Shown here one piece after another: positions 49,320 through 57,397 of a DNA stretch of 64,000 nt. The position numbers and the translations under genes are program-made. Where the stretch lies: assembly GCA_020633515.1 (NCBI GenBank), contig JACKDM010000014.1:1-64000 (forward strand), written 5' to 3'. The notes below the pieces were generated by a model. The model searched no databases. It was not told the DNA's origin and was given only the letters and a program-made list of their open reading frames with translations. This DNA is from Myxococcales bacterium. GTDB lineage: Bacteria > Myxococcota > Bradymonadia > UBA7976 > UBA1532. The first letter of the stretch is position 1; each line of letters starts with the position of its first letter.

Positions 49320-50611
49320 AGCCGCACCTCCAGATCGAGCGTCAGGTACTGCCGGGCGTCGGTGTAGCGGCCGTTGGTCGTCGGCACGTTCACGCTGTCG
49401 CGCACGGTCACGTCCTCGAACTGCTGCCAGAAGAAGCTCGTCGACAGCCCGACCCGCTCGCCGAGGTCGAGGCTCGCGCCGATCGCCAGCTCGTAGCTCG
49501 CGCTCTCGGCGAGCCCCGGCTCGAAGGTGTGCGTCGGCGTCGCCGCCGTCTCGTAGCCCACGCCGCCGTGCACCGTGAAGCCCGCGACGACCACGTAGTC
49601 GCCCCGCAGCCGCGCGATGAAGGTGTCGTCGAAGTCGCGCGGCAGATCCATCAGCATCTCGCCGTTGCGCACGTTGACCGCGATCTGCCGATCCATGACC
49701 GACCAGTCGTGCCACTCGAACGACGGCCGCAGCGTGAAGACCTCGCCGATCGTGATCCCCGCCCCGACCCGCACCGTCTGCGCGACCGGCAGGTTGAACG
49801 ACGACCGCTCGACCGCCTCCTCGGCGGTGCCGAAGGTGATGTAGGCGTCGCCCTCGAGCTGGTGCTCGACGCCGCTGTGCCAGGTCGCGCCGATCACGAG
49901 CCCGTCGAACGGCGCCCACTGCGCGCCGACGATCCAGTGCAGATCGGCCGCCTCGCCGTCTTCGAGCAGGATCCGCCCCTCGGCGAGGTTGCCGCGCTCG
50001 TCGACGAGGCGGGTGGTGCCGTCGGGGTTGCGCGCCTTGAGCGTCGAGAGGCTCACGAGGGTGTAGACCGGCGCGACCCCGATCGAGAGTCCGGACGAGC
50101 GGTGGCGCAGCGCGACGGCGGCCGAGGGGCTGTAGAGCTGCATCGAGGTGTTGACGGTCGCCCACCGCTGCGGGCCGTCGACCGCGCCGGGGTGCTCGGC
50201 GGGCGCGCCGAACGCGCGGCGCCAGTTGGTGGCGCCGGCGCGGGCGACGTAGAAGCCGCCGCCGAGCGCGAGGTCGAGCGGCCCGATCGCCCACCCGTAG
50301 CGCCCGGCGACCGCCGGCGCGATCCCGAACGCGCCCGTCTCGTTGAGCCCGGCGTTGGCCGCCGCCTCGTCGGGTGGCACGCCATTGAGCGCCGCGTCGC
50401 GGTCGTAGGTCGCCTGCCGGTTGACGACGAGCCCGTGCAGCGCGACGAGCCCGCCCGGCCGCGCGAGGCCCGCCGGGTTCCAGTAGAGCGACCACGCGCC
50501 GTCGTCGACCGGGTCGCCGCGCAGCCCCTGGAAGCGGCCGATGAAGAACGGGTTGGCCTCGGCGGCCGAGATGCCGCCGAACAGCGCGATCGCCGCGAGG
50601 ATCCCCCGCAT
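49316..50611 (-). CDS. FadL-like outer-membrane transport protein
   Basis: The 431-residue product has a signal peptide (ILAAIALFGGISAAEANPF). The FadL/TodX/OmpP1 features follow: GAWSLYWNPAGLARPGGLVA, a barrel of alternating strands (VRVGAGITIGEVFTLRPSFE, TVHGGVGYETAATPTHTF) and a C-terminal TDARQYLTLDLEVRL. FadL proteins import hydrophobic molecules. ATG 50611 is preceded by AGGAGGAG on the minus strand. It is the first gene of a two-gene unit with the duplicated-domain lipoprotein. Confidence 0.86.
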   Translation of the reverse strand: MRGILAAIALFGGISAAEANPFFIGRFQGLRGDPVDDGAWSLYWNPAGLARPGGLVALHGLVVNRQATYDRDAALNGVPPDEAAANAGLNETGAFGIAPAVAGRYGWAIGPLDLALGGGFYVARAGATNWRRAFGAPAEHPGAVDGPQRWATVNTSMQLYSPSAAVALRHRSSGLSIGVAPVYTLVSLSTLKARNPDGTTRLVDERGNLAEGRILLEDGEAADLHWIVGAQWAPFDGLVIGATWHSGVEHQLEGDAYITFGTAEEAVERSSFNLPVAQTVRVGAGITIGEVFTLRPSFEWHDWSVMDRQIAVNVRNGEMLMDLPRDFDDTFIARLRGDYVVVAGFTVHGGVGYETAATPTHTFEPGLAESASYELAIGASLDLGERVGLSTSFFWQQFEDVTVRDSVNVPTTNGRYTDARQYLTLDLEVRL

Positions 50612-50667
50612 CGCTCCTCCTGCCAGTCGACTGCCGGGCACGTTAACACGCGACGGGCGATGGGGTG

Positions 50668-51054
50668 TCACTCCGCGGGCCGCCGCAGCGGGTGTTCGAC
50701 CCCCCCGTCGACGAGCACCGCGCCGTCGTCGGCGCGGCGGATCAGCAGCGTGCGGCCGTCGATCACCGCGAGCTCGGCCTCGTCGGCCCCGGCGCGGCGC
50801 AGCGCGAGCGGGTGGTCGGTGATCTCGCCGGCGACGACGCGGCGGAGGCGGGTGGCGGTCAGCTCGTAGCGCACCGCGCCGGCGAGCCCGCCCACGAGCG
50901 CGGCGGCCGTCGGTGAGGGCGGCGCGAGGCGCTCGGCGTCGACGAGCCAGGTGCCCTGCCACCAGCTCTCTTCGACCGGCTCGGGCGGCGGGCTCTCGTC
51001 GGGCAGCGCGGCGCAGCCGGCGAGCATCAGGGTGAGCGCGAGGGCGAGGCGCAC
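50668..51054 (-). CDS. Small predicted lipoprotein
   Basis: GTG 51054 begins 1 bp after the cyclophilin stop. The 128-residue product has a signal with lipobox LTLMLAGC and a small beta-rich domain (WWQGTWLVDAERL, RYELTATRLRRVVAGEITDH, AVIDGRTLLIRRADDGAVLV), a possible lipocalin-like or META-like fold. The function is unknown. Confidence 0.7.
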   Translation of the reverse strand: MRLALALTLMLAGCAALPDESPPPEPVEESWWQGTWLVDAERLAPPSPTAAALVGGLAGAVRYELTATRLRRVVAGEITDHPLALRRAGADEAELAVIDGRTLLIRRADDGAVLVDGGVEHPLRRPAE

Positions 51055-51055
51055 T

Positions 51056-51586
51056 TCAGCCCCGGTAGACGTCGACGCCCTCGACGCGGATGTCGGCGCG
51101 CGGCTTGTCGCGGGCGTCGCGCGGCTGGCGCGCGATCTGGCGCACCACCTCGATGCCGGCGATCACCTCGCCGAAGATCGCGTGCTTGCCGTCGAGCCAG
51201 GGCGTCGCCTTCTCGGTGATGAAGAACTGGCTCCCGCCGGTCCCCGGCCCCGCGTTCGCCATGCTCACGACCCCCGGCCGGTCGTGGCGCAGGCTCGGGT
51301 GCAGCTCGTCCTTGATCACGTAGCCCGGCCCGCCGGTGCCGATCCCGTCGGGGCAGCCGAGCTGGATCATGAACTCGGGCATGACCCGGTGGAAGATGAG
51401 CCCGTCGTAGAACGGCTCGCCGGTGATGCGCCCGGTCGCGAGCCCGACGAAGTTGCCGACCGTCTTCGGCGCCTCGCGCTCGAAGAGGCGCACGGTGATC
51501 GTGCCGTGCGCGGTGCGGAGATCGGCGAGCAGGTCGCCCTCGCCCGGGACATCGGCGAGCGGCGGATCGAAGAGGCGGCCACGCAT
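51056..51586 (-). CDS. Peptidyl-prolyl cis-trans isomerase, cyclophilin type
   Basis: The 176-residue product has the compact bacterial cyclophilin sequence: TAHGTITVRLFEREAPKTVG, NFVGLATGRI, the active-site FHRVMPEFMIQLGCP, MANAGPGTGGSQFFI, and TPWLDGKHAIFGEV with the tryptophan of the binding pocket. No signal peptide is seen from ATG 51586, so it is probably cytosolic; the longer in-frame start (51754) is not supported. It precedes a small lipoprotein gene. Confidence 0.93.
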   Translation of the reverse strand: MRGRLFDPPLADVPGEGDLLADLRTAHGTITVRLFEREAPKTVGNFVGLATGRITGEPFYDGLIFHRVMPEFMIQLGCPDGIGTGGPGYVIKDELHPSLRHDRPGVVSMANAGPGTGGSQFFITEKATPWLDGKHAIFGEVIAGIEVVRQIARQPRDARDKPRADIRVEGVDVYRG

Positions 51587-51627
51587 GGGGCGACGATAGG
51601 CGACGCGGCGCGACCACGCAATCCCGG

Positions 51628-52146
51628 TCAGCCGGGGCGGGTCGCGGTGTCCTTGTAGGCGTTGCGCGTCGGGCGGATGACGTAGACGAAGAGCACGACG
51701 ACGAGCACCGAGAGGCTCAACTCCATCGTGAGGAACGCCCCGATCTTGAGCCACGCGAACGCCGGATCGACGAAGCGCACCAGCCAGTTCGAGGCCTCGT
51801 CGAGCAGCGCGGCGACGAACGCGACGAGCACCAGCCAGCCCTTGAGCGCGGTGTTGATCGGCACGAACAGCAAGAGGTGCGTCAGCACCATCACCAGCAT
51901 GCCCATCGCGAAGAGGTGCATGTGGCTGGTCTCGACGAGCGAGGCATAGGGCCGCGGCGGCTGGCCGAACTCGATGTCGGGCTCACCGAGGAAGTAGCGC
52001 TGCACCGAGACCGGGTCGAGCTCCATCCGGGTGAAGTAGAGCAGCGCGCTCGAGACGACGAAGAGCAGGGTGAAGCAGAGGAAGAGGAAGACGATGAGCC
52101 GGAGGAGGTCGTTGCGGGACCACTCCCCGGTGACGACGAAGCGCAT
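51628..52146 (-). CDS. Four-TM membrane protein, partner of the FMN-binding protein
   Basis: The 172-residue product has four hydrophobic helices (LIVFLFLCFTLLFVVSSALLY, HLFAMGMLVMVLTHLLLFVP, WLVLVAFVAALLDEASNWLV, LTMELSLSVLVVVLFVYVI). Histidines occur in SHMH and TH within and beside helix 2, a spacing compatible with cofactor coordination, though this is inference. It begins 3 bp after the FMN-binding protein stop. A pair of a flavinylated extracytoplasmic domain and a small membrane protein suggests transmembrane electron transfer. No quinone-site or CxxCH motif is visible. Confidence 0.7.
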   Translation of the reverse strand: MRFVVTGEWSRNDLLRLIVFLFLCFTLLFVVSSALLYFTRMELDPVSVQRYFLGEPDIEFGQPPRPYASLVETSHMHLFAMGMLVMVLTHLLLFVPINTALKGWLVLVAFVAALLDEASNWLVRFVDPAFAWLKIGAFLTMELSLSVLVVVLFVYVIRPTRNAYKDTATRPG

Positions 52147-52149
52147 GGG

Positions 52150-52719
52150 CTATCGGGTGCTCGTCGAGCGGCTGGTGGGCTTGCTGGCGACCTTCTGCGC
52201 GTGCAGCGCGAGCACCCGGCGCACCGAGGCGGTGACCGCGCGGGCGGTGAGCGTCGCGCCGCTGATCCCGTCGACGCCGCCGTCGCGCAGCGAGAGCGAC
52301 CCGTCGAGCCCGCGGCCGGTGAACTGCGCGAGCCAGCGGGGCGAGGCGAGGTACTCCATCGGCTCGTGGAAGGCGAGCACCACCACCCGCTGCACCGCGC
52401 CGTCGGGCGCGACGACCACCATCACCGTCTCGTCGAGGGAGCGCACCTTGTGGGTGTCGATGAAGGCGTAGCCGAGGATCGCGCCGTCCTTGCGGCCGAC
52501 GTGCACGCTCGCGAGCCGGCTCGACCACGGCGTGCCCGCCGCCTTGCCGATCGCCGCCGCGTCGGCCTCGCTCAAGAAGAGGTTCTGCTGGGTGACCTCG
52601 TCGGCGCCCGCGAAGACCTCGTCGAGCGCGCCCTGCTTGGAGAAGAAGACCTTGGCCTGCGCGGCGCCGAGCGCGAGCACGCAGGCGAGGGCGGTGAGCA
52701 GGGCGACGGCGCGTCGCAT
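52150..52719 (-). CDS. Exported FMN-binding domain protein
   Basis: The 189-residue product has a signal peptide (ALLTALACVLALGAAQA) and a C-terminal FMN_bind domain like that of RnfG/NqrC. Its DGISGATLTARAVTASVRRV contains the SGATLT flavinylation motif, in which Thr takes FMN from ApbE. The preceding VMVVVAPDGAVQRVVVLAFH strands fit the fold. GGAG is nine bases before ATG 52719. ApbE is not in this window. It is co-transcribed with the 4-TM gene. Confidence 0.88.
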   Translation of the reverse strand: MRRAVALLTALACVLALGAAQAKVFFSKQGALDEVFAGADEVTQQNLFLSEADAAAIGKAAGTPWSSRLASVHVGRKDGAILGYAFIDTHKVRSLDETVMVVVAPDGAVQRVVVLAFHEPMEYLASPRWLAQFTGRGLDGSLSLRDGGVDGISGATLTARAVTASVRRVLALHAQKVASKPTSRSTSTR

Positions 52720-52818
52720 CGGGGCGGGCTCCCGTGGATGAAGCTGGTGGGTGAATGTCGAATTCAGGTTGAGCAGAATCGGTGATCGCAAGCCACGAAA
52801 TCAAGTAAAAGGCGGGCC

Positions 52819-53745
52819 ATGGAATCCAAGACCTGGACCGCAGAGGCCGCCGGCCGCCTCGACGCCGCGGTCAAACAAGCGACCGGCGAGAGCAACAGCG
52901 TGGCGCGGCGCGCGATCCGCACCGGCAAGGTCAGCGTCGGCGGCGTTCGCCAGCTCGACCCGGGCTTCGCGGTCGCCGCGGGCGCGACGATCGCCGTGGA
53001 GATGGCCGCGCCCAACCCCGCCCGCACCGAGCCGTTCGGGCTGCGGCTGGTGTACCGCGACGACTGGCTGGTGATCGTCGACAAGCCGGCGGGGCTGTTG
53101 AGCACGCCGACCCACGCCAACGAAGAAGAGACCGCGCTGCACGGCGCGCAGATGCTCTGCAAGGGCGGCGGGCGCGCCGTCAAGGTGGTGCATCGGCTCG
53201 ACCGCGAGACCTCGGGGCTGCTCGTCTTCGCCCGCGGAGTCCCGGCGGCGCGCGCGATGCGGGGCGAGATCGAGTCCCGCAGCCTGCGCCGGATCTACCG
53301 CTGCATCGTCGCCGGCGTGCCCGAGCGCGCCGAGGGGCTCGTCAGCAGCATGTTGCTCGACAACGTCGGCGGCACCGGCAAGCGCGGCTCGCGGCCGGGC
53401 ACGCTCAAGGTGCGCGACCGCCGGCAGCCCGATCCGGGGCCGATGCCGGGCGCGGGGCGGCTCGCGGTGACGCGCTACCGGGTCGTCGCGCAGACCGAGC
53501 ACCGCGCCGCGCTCGAGGTCAAGCTCTCGACCGGGCGCACCCACCAGATCCGCATCCACCTCGCCGAGATGGGCCACCCGGTCCTCGGCGAGCGGATCTA
53601 CGCCCGCGAGGAGAGCGCGCCGCGGCAGGCGCTGCACGCGGCGAGCGTCGCGCTCGCCCACCCCGAGAGCGGCGAGCGCTTGCAGTTCGAGAGCCCGTGG
53701 CCGGCCGATCTCGCGGGCGTGCACCCACGCGGGCGGGGCTGGTAG
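52819..53745 (+). CDS. RluA-family 23S rRNA/tRNA pseudouridine synthase
   Basis: The 308-residue product has an S4-like RNA-binding N-terminus (AAVKQATGESNSVARRAIRT, GKVSVGG) and the RluA catalytic core: VHRLDRETSGLLVFA with the invariant nucleophile Asp, LVIVDKPAGLLSTPT, and GRTHQIRIHLAEMGHPVLG. The exact target (RluA, C or D class) cannot be told. It sits alone between the FMN-binding protein gene and a Cys-rich lipoprotein gene, with AAAAGG before ATG 52819. Confidence 0.93.
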   Translation: MESKTWTAEAAGRLDAAVKQATGESNSVARRAIRTGKVSVGGVRQLDPGFAVAAGATIAVEMAAPNPARTEPFGLRLVYRDDWLVIVDKPAGLLSTPTHANEEETALHGAQMLCKGGGRAVKVVHRLDRETSGLLVFARGVPAARAMRGEIESRSLRRIYRCIVAGVPERAEGLVSSMLLDNVGGTGKRGSRPGTLKVRDRRQPDPGPMPGAGRLAVTRYRVVAQTEHRAALEVKLSTGRTHQIRIHLAEMGHPVLGERIYAREESAPRQALHAASVALAHPESGERLQFESPWPADLAGVHPRGRGW

Positions 53746-53779
53746 CCTCGGCGCATCGACGACCCTGGGGGATCCTGAC

Positions 53780-55126
53780 ATGCCGCTGATCCGGAGCCGG
53801 TCGTTCCCGGCCGCGCTGCTGTTCGTGGCGCTCGTGGGCTGCACCGACACCGCCGGTTCGAGCGGCGCGCGCGGCTGTCGAGGCGACACCGACTGCCCGC
53901 TCCCCCGGCGCTGCGTCGACGCGCGCTGCGTGCTCGAGTGCCGCGCCGACCTCGACTGCGCGCCGACCGAGGAGTGCCGCGACAACGTCTGCGTCGACCC
54001 GCTCGCCGGCTGCACGAGCGACGCCGACTGCCGCGCGTTCGGGCTGGTCTGCGAGATCCGCACCCGGTCGTGCGTCGAGCCGCGCGACGGCGGATCGCCG
54101 GCCGACGCCGCGCCGCGTGACGCCGCGCTGTTGATCGACGGCCTCCCGGTGATCGACGCCGAGCCCGATCCCGAGCCCGAGCTGCCCCGCGACCGCGGCG
54201 TCGACCCGCCCCGCGACGCGACCCCGCCGCCGCTCGACCGCGCGGTGCCGCCGCCCGACGCCGCCGCGCCCGACCAGGGTCCGATCCGCGGTGACGCGCG
54301 CTACGGCGACCCCTGCCGCTGCGGCGCCGACTGCGCGAGCGGCTTCTGCCTGCAAAACCCCTACACCGGCGGCGGCCAGTGCACCGCGACCTGCGGCGGC
54401 GGGCGCGCCTGCGAGGGCATCGACCGCTGCGTGCAGGCCCGCGTCCCCGCGCTCGCGCCCGGCTGCCCCGACCCCGGCACCGGCTTCGGCGAGGGCGACG
54501 TCATCGAGATCTGCGCGCCCAACGAGACCGGCGTCGCCTGCCGCGGCGGCGGCGACTGCGTCATCGACGGGCTCTGCATCACCCCACCCAACCCGCTCGT
54601 CGGCCAGGTGCCGGTGCAGGCGGTCTGCGGCGCGCGCTGCCAGGACGACCGCGGCTGCCCGGCCGGATTCCGCTGCCAGGCGGTCGGCGTGCAGGGTGGC
54701 GGGCAGGTGCAGGCGTGCGGCGCGGCGGTGCAGATCGCGGCCTGCCCCGACGGCAGCAACCGCTCGTGCGGCGGCGTCTGCGCCGGCGGGCTCGCGGTGA
54801 GCCACTGCCTCGTGCTCGACGACGGCCCCGGCGGCTACTGCTCGTGCGCCTGCCGCACCGGCGCCGACTGCCCGCTCGGCTTCGCGTGCAGCCCCGGCGT
54901 CATCGACACCGGCGACCCCGCCCGCCCCGGGATCTGCCTCCCGATCGCCGGCTACACCTGCCCCGCCGGCGACGCGCAGTGCCTCTCGACGATCTGCCTC
55001 CCCGGCGGCGCGCCCGGCCAGCCCGACCAGTGCACCGCGCCCTGCGCCGGCCCCGCCGACTGCCCCGGCGGCTACGACTGCCTGCCCGTGCCCGACGCCG
55101 ACCTCTCGATCTGCGTCGCCCGCTGA
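53780..55126 (+). CDS. Cys-rich secreted lipoprotein
   Basis: The 448-residue product has a lipoprotein signal ending LVALVGC. Short Cys-repeat units of the type CxxDxDCPxxxxCxxxxC follow (GDTDCPLPRRCVDARC, RADLDCAPTEECRDNVC, GADCPLGFACSP). These resemble Dickkopf-like or EGF-like modules common in myxobacterial secreted proteins. A low-complexity Pro/Asp linker spans about 110-170. No catalytic site is seen; it probably forms a disulphide-rich surface structure. It converges with the CxxCH protein gene 7 bp beyond. Confidence 0.82.
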   Translation: MPLIRSRSFPAALLFVALVGCTDTAGSSGARGCRGDTDCPLPRRCVDARCVLECRADLDCAPTEECRDNVCVDPLAGCTSDADCRAFGLVCEIRTRSCVEPRDGGSPADAAPRDAALLIDGLPVIDAEPDPEPELPRDRGVDPPRDATPPPLDRAVPPPDAAAPDQGPIRGDARYGDPCRCGADCASGFCLQNPYTGGGQCTATCGGGRACEGIDRCVQARVPALAPGCPDPGTGFGEGDVIEICAPNETGVACRGGGDCVIDGLCITPPNPLVGQVPVQAVCGARCQDDRGCPAGFRCQAVGVQGGGQVQACGAAVQIAACPDGSNRSCGGVCAGGLAVSHCLVLDDGPGGYCSCACRTGADCPLGFACSPGVIDTGDPARPGICLPIAGYTCPAGDAQCLSTICLPGGAPGQPDQCTAPCAGPADCPGGYDCLPVPDADLSICVAR

Positions 55127-55133
55127 GCCCGCG

Positions 55134-56777
55134 TCACTCCTTCTCGTAGGGCGCCCAGTACGGCGCGTGGTTGCCGCTCTGCGTCGACTGCCCCGGCATC
55201 CAGAACGCCGGCGCCGACGGATCGCTCCCCGGCGCCGCCTCGGGGTCGATCCCGGTCACCCAGATCTGCGGCGTCGCGTCGATCCCCGGCTGGTTGGGCA
55301 GCACCCGCCCGTACGGCCGCAGGCTGGTGAACGCGAGCCACACCCGGCCATTGCCCTGCAACGGCGCCCACTTGGGCCACGAGTTGCCGAGCAGCTCGCC
55401 GCCGTTGGCGCGCTCCAGGTACACCGGCGCGCCGCCCTCGGGCGAGACCAGCCAGATGTCGGTGTTGGGGTTGATCTCCTGCGAGCCCTCGCCGCCGCCG
55501 CCGAACGGGTCGTCGCCGATCCGGTTGTAGGCGAGGTAGCGCCCGAGCGGGCTGTACGCCGGGCGGTCGTACCACCACTCGGCGCTGCGCTCGACGAGGC
55601 GCGCCGGCATCTGCCAGACCCCGCCCATGAGCTGCCACTGCGCGATGTCACCCGAGCTGATCCCGACGTCGGGCAGCGGGTTGAACAGCCCCGACGGCCC
55701 GAGCGCCGCCGCGATGCGGTCGCCCTGCCACGACCAGTCGGGGCTGCCGCCCACGGTGCTCGGCGGCATCGGCAGCGCCCCGGTCTCGGCGCCGGTCTCG
55801 GCGTCGCGGATCACCAGCCGCCCGCCGGTGCCGGCGACGATCTGCATCGAGTCGGGCGCGAAGCTCGGGAAGTAGCCGGCGGTCATCTGCGCGTCGGCGT
55901 CGTAGAGCAGCACCGTCGGCGCGTCGACCGCGGCGACGCCCATGAAGCCGAACGGCGGGAAGGTGGTGCGGGTGTAGGCGATGCGGGTCCCGTCGCGGCT
56001 GACCGCGTGGCAGGCGGGGCAGCCGTTGCCCGAGTTGAGCGGCGTCAGGAACGGCTCGGCCTCGGCGTCGTTGACCGGCAGCCGCATGATGCTCGCCTGC
56101 CCGGTGCTCCAGTAGTAGACCGCGCCGCGGAGCTGGCTCGGGCTGACCTCGAGCGGCAGCGCCGCCGAGCGACACGCCGGCGCGCCCGCGCCGCGGTACT
56201 CGCGCACCGTCACCGTCAGCGCGAGGTCGGCCGACTGCGCCGCCGCGTTCTTGAGCCGCGCCCACGGATCACCCGCCGGCACGAGGTGGTCGGCGGCGGT
56301 GTACCAGCGCACCCGCGCGCCGTCGGCGACCAGCTCGACCTCGTAGAGCGCCTCGCCGCCGCGGCGGCCCGGATCCCATTGCAGATCGATGCCTTCGATG
56401 TTGCGCGGCAGCGCGGTGCCCGGCTCGGGGTAGACGAAGACCGGCGGATCGAGGCAGTCGCCCGGCGGCAGCGCGTCGAAGCGATCGGGCGCGTCGGCCG
56501 GGCCGTCGACGACGACCACCGTGTCGACCGGCGGCGGCTCGCCGAAGTCGGGCGCCACGCTCGCATCCCCCGCCGCGCCGTCGGCGCCGCCCGCGTCGAG
56601 CACCGGCGGGCCCTGGTCGAGCAGACCCACGTCGAGCACCACCGCGTCGCGCTCCACGTCGGCGTCGACGATCGCCACGCCGGTGTCGCGCACCGGGCCG
56701 TCGTCGGTCGAGGATCCGTCGTCGCACCCGCCGGCGGCGAGGGCGATGGCGAGCGCGCACAGCGTTCGTCGCATCAT
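55134..56777 (-). CDS. TolB-like beta-propeller lipoprotein with a CxxCH motif
   Basis: The 547-residue product starts with a lipobox (ALAIALAAGGC), a low-complexity Asp/Ala region and a beta-sandwich region. Propeller-type repeats with TolB motifs (SRDGTRIAYTRTTFPPFGFM, TAGYFPSFAPDSMQIVAGTG, SPEGGAPVYLERANGGEL) begin near 260. NSGNGCPACHAVSRDG holds a CPACH, a c-type haem attachment sequence. This architecture occurs in myxobacterial secreted proteins and suggests a haem-containing propeller, but haem attachment is not demonstrated. Start 56777 or 56774 are both possible. Confidence 0.85.
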   Translation of the reverse strand: MMRRTLCALAIALAAGGCDDGSSTDDGPVRDTGVAIVDADVERDAVVLDVGLLDQGPPVLDAGGADGAAGDASVAPDFGEPPPVDTVVVVDGPADAPDRFDALPPGDCLDPPVFVYPEPGTALPRNIEGIDLQWDPGRRGGEALYEVELVADGARVRWYTAADHLVPAGDPWARLKNAAAQSADLALTVTVREYRGAGAPACRSAALPLEVSPSQLRGAVYYWSTGQASIMRLPVNDAEAEPFLTPLNSGNGCPACHAVSRDGTRIAYTRTTFPPFGFMGVAAVDAPTVLLYDADAQMTAGYFPSFAPDSMQIVAGTGGRLVIRDAETGAETGALPMPPSTVGGSPDWSWQGDRIAAALGPSGLFNPLPDVGISSGDIAQWQLMGGVWQMPARLVERSAEWWYDRPAYSPLGRYLAYNRIGDDPFGGGGEGSQEINPNTDIWLVSPEGGAPVYLERANGGELLGNSWPKWAPLQGNGRVWLAFTSLRPYGRVLPNQPGIDATPQIWVTGIDPEAAPGSDPSAPAFWMPGQSTQSGNHAPYWAPYEKE

Positions 56778-56796
56778 GACTCCATCTTCGGGGGGA

Positions 56797-57327
56797 TCAG
56801 GCGCGCACGTGGCCTTTGACGTAGCGGCCGGCGCCGTAGGTGTTGATGAGGCCGCGCATCCGCTCGAGCCGCGCCGGGGTCGCGCCCTGGTCGCGCATCT
56901 CGATGTAGAGCCCGCGGAGCTCCTTGAGCAGCTCGGTCATCGCCTCGCGGTGGGCGCTGAGCTTGTCCTGGTTCTCGATGAGGGTGTCGTTGACCGCCGC
57001 GAGCCGGGCGCTGACGGTGCGCCGCACCTTGGCCTCGGCGGCCGGCGAGCGGAGGAAGGCCGCCGCCTGCTTGCGGTCGAGCCGCACGATCCGGGCGCTC
57101 GTGTCGGCGCGCACCGTCACCGTGCGCGGCCGGTCGTCGATCATGCCCTGCTCGCCCACGTAGGCGCCCGGCTCGTCGATCACGCCCACCTTGTGCTCGC
57201 CGCGATAGACCGCCAGCCGCCCCGACAGCAGGATGATCATGCCATCGGGCTCGGTGCCCTCCTTGATCAGCACGGTGCCCGGCTGCACCGTCTGCGCGAG
57301 TCGGTCGAGCAGCTGATCGGCGTCCAT
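56797..57327 (-). CDS. Cyclic nucleotide-binding domain protein without a DNA-binding domain
   Basis: The 176-residue product has one cNMP-type beta-roll (DQLLDRLAQTVQPGTVLIKE, MIILLSGRLAVYRG, GAYVGEQGMIDDRPRTVTVR). The phosphate-binding cassette PGAYVGEQGMIDDRPRTVT has Gly-Glu and Arg in the right places. The C-terminal 70 residues are helical (ARLAAVNDTLIENQDKLSAH) with no helix-turn-helix. It may bind cAMP or act as a regulatory subunit. ATG 57327 is chosen; the longer frame to 57453 overlaps the opposite gene's promoter region. Confidence 0.82.
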   Translation of the reverse strand: MDADQLLDRLAQTVQPGTVLIKEGTEPDGMIILLSGRLAVYRGEHKVGVIDEPGAYVGEQGMIDDRPRTVTVRADTSARIVRLDRKQAAAFLRSPAAEAKVRRTVSARLAAVNDTLIENQDKLSAHREAMTELLKELRGLYIEMRDQGATPARLERMRGLINTYGAGRYVKGHVRA

Positions 57328-57397
57328 GGCGGCGAGACTAGCAGAACGGCTCCAGGCGCGGTATCGATCGCACACGCCCGCGACGTGAGGAGTGACC

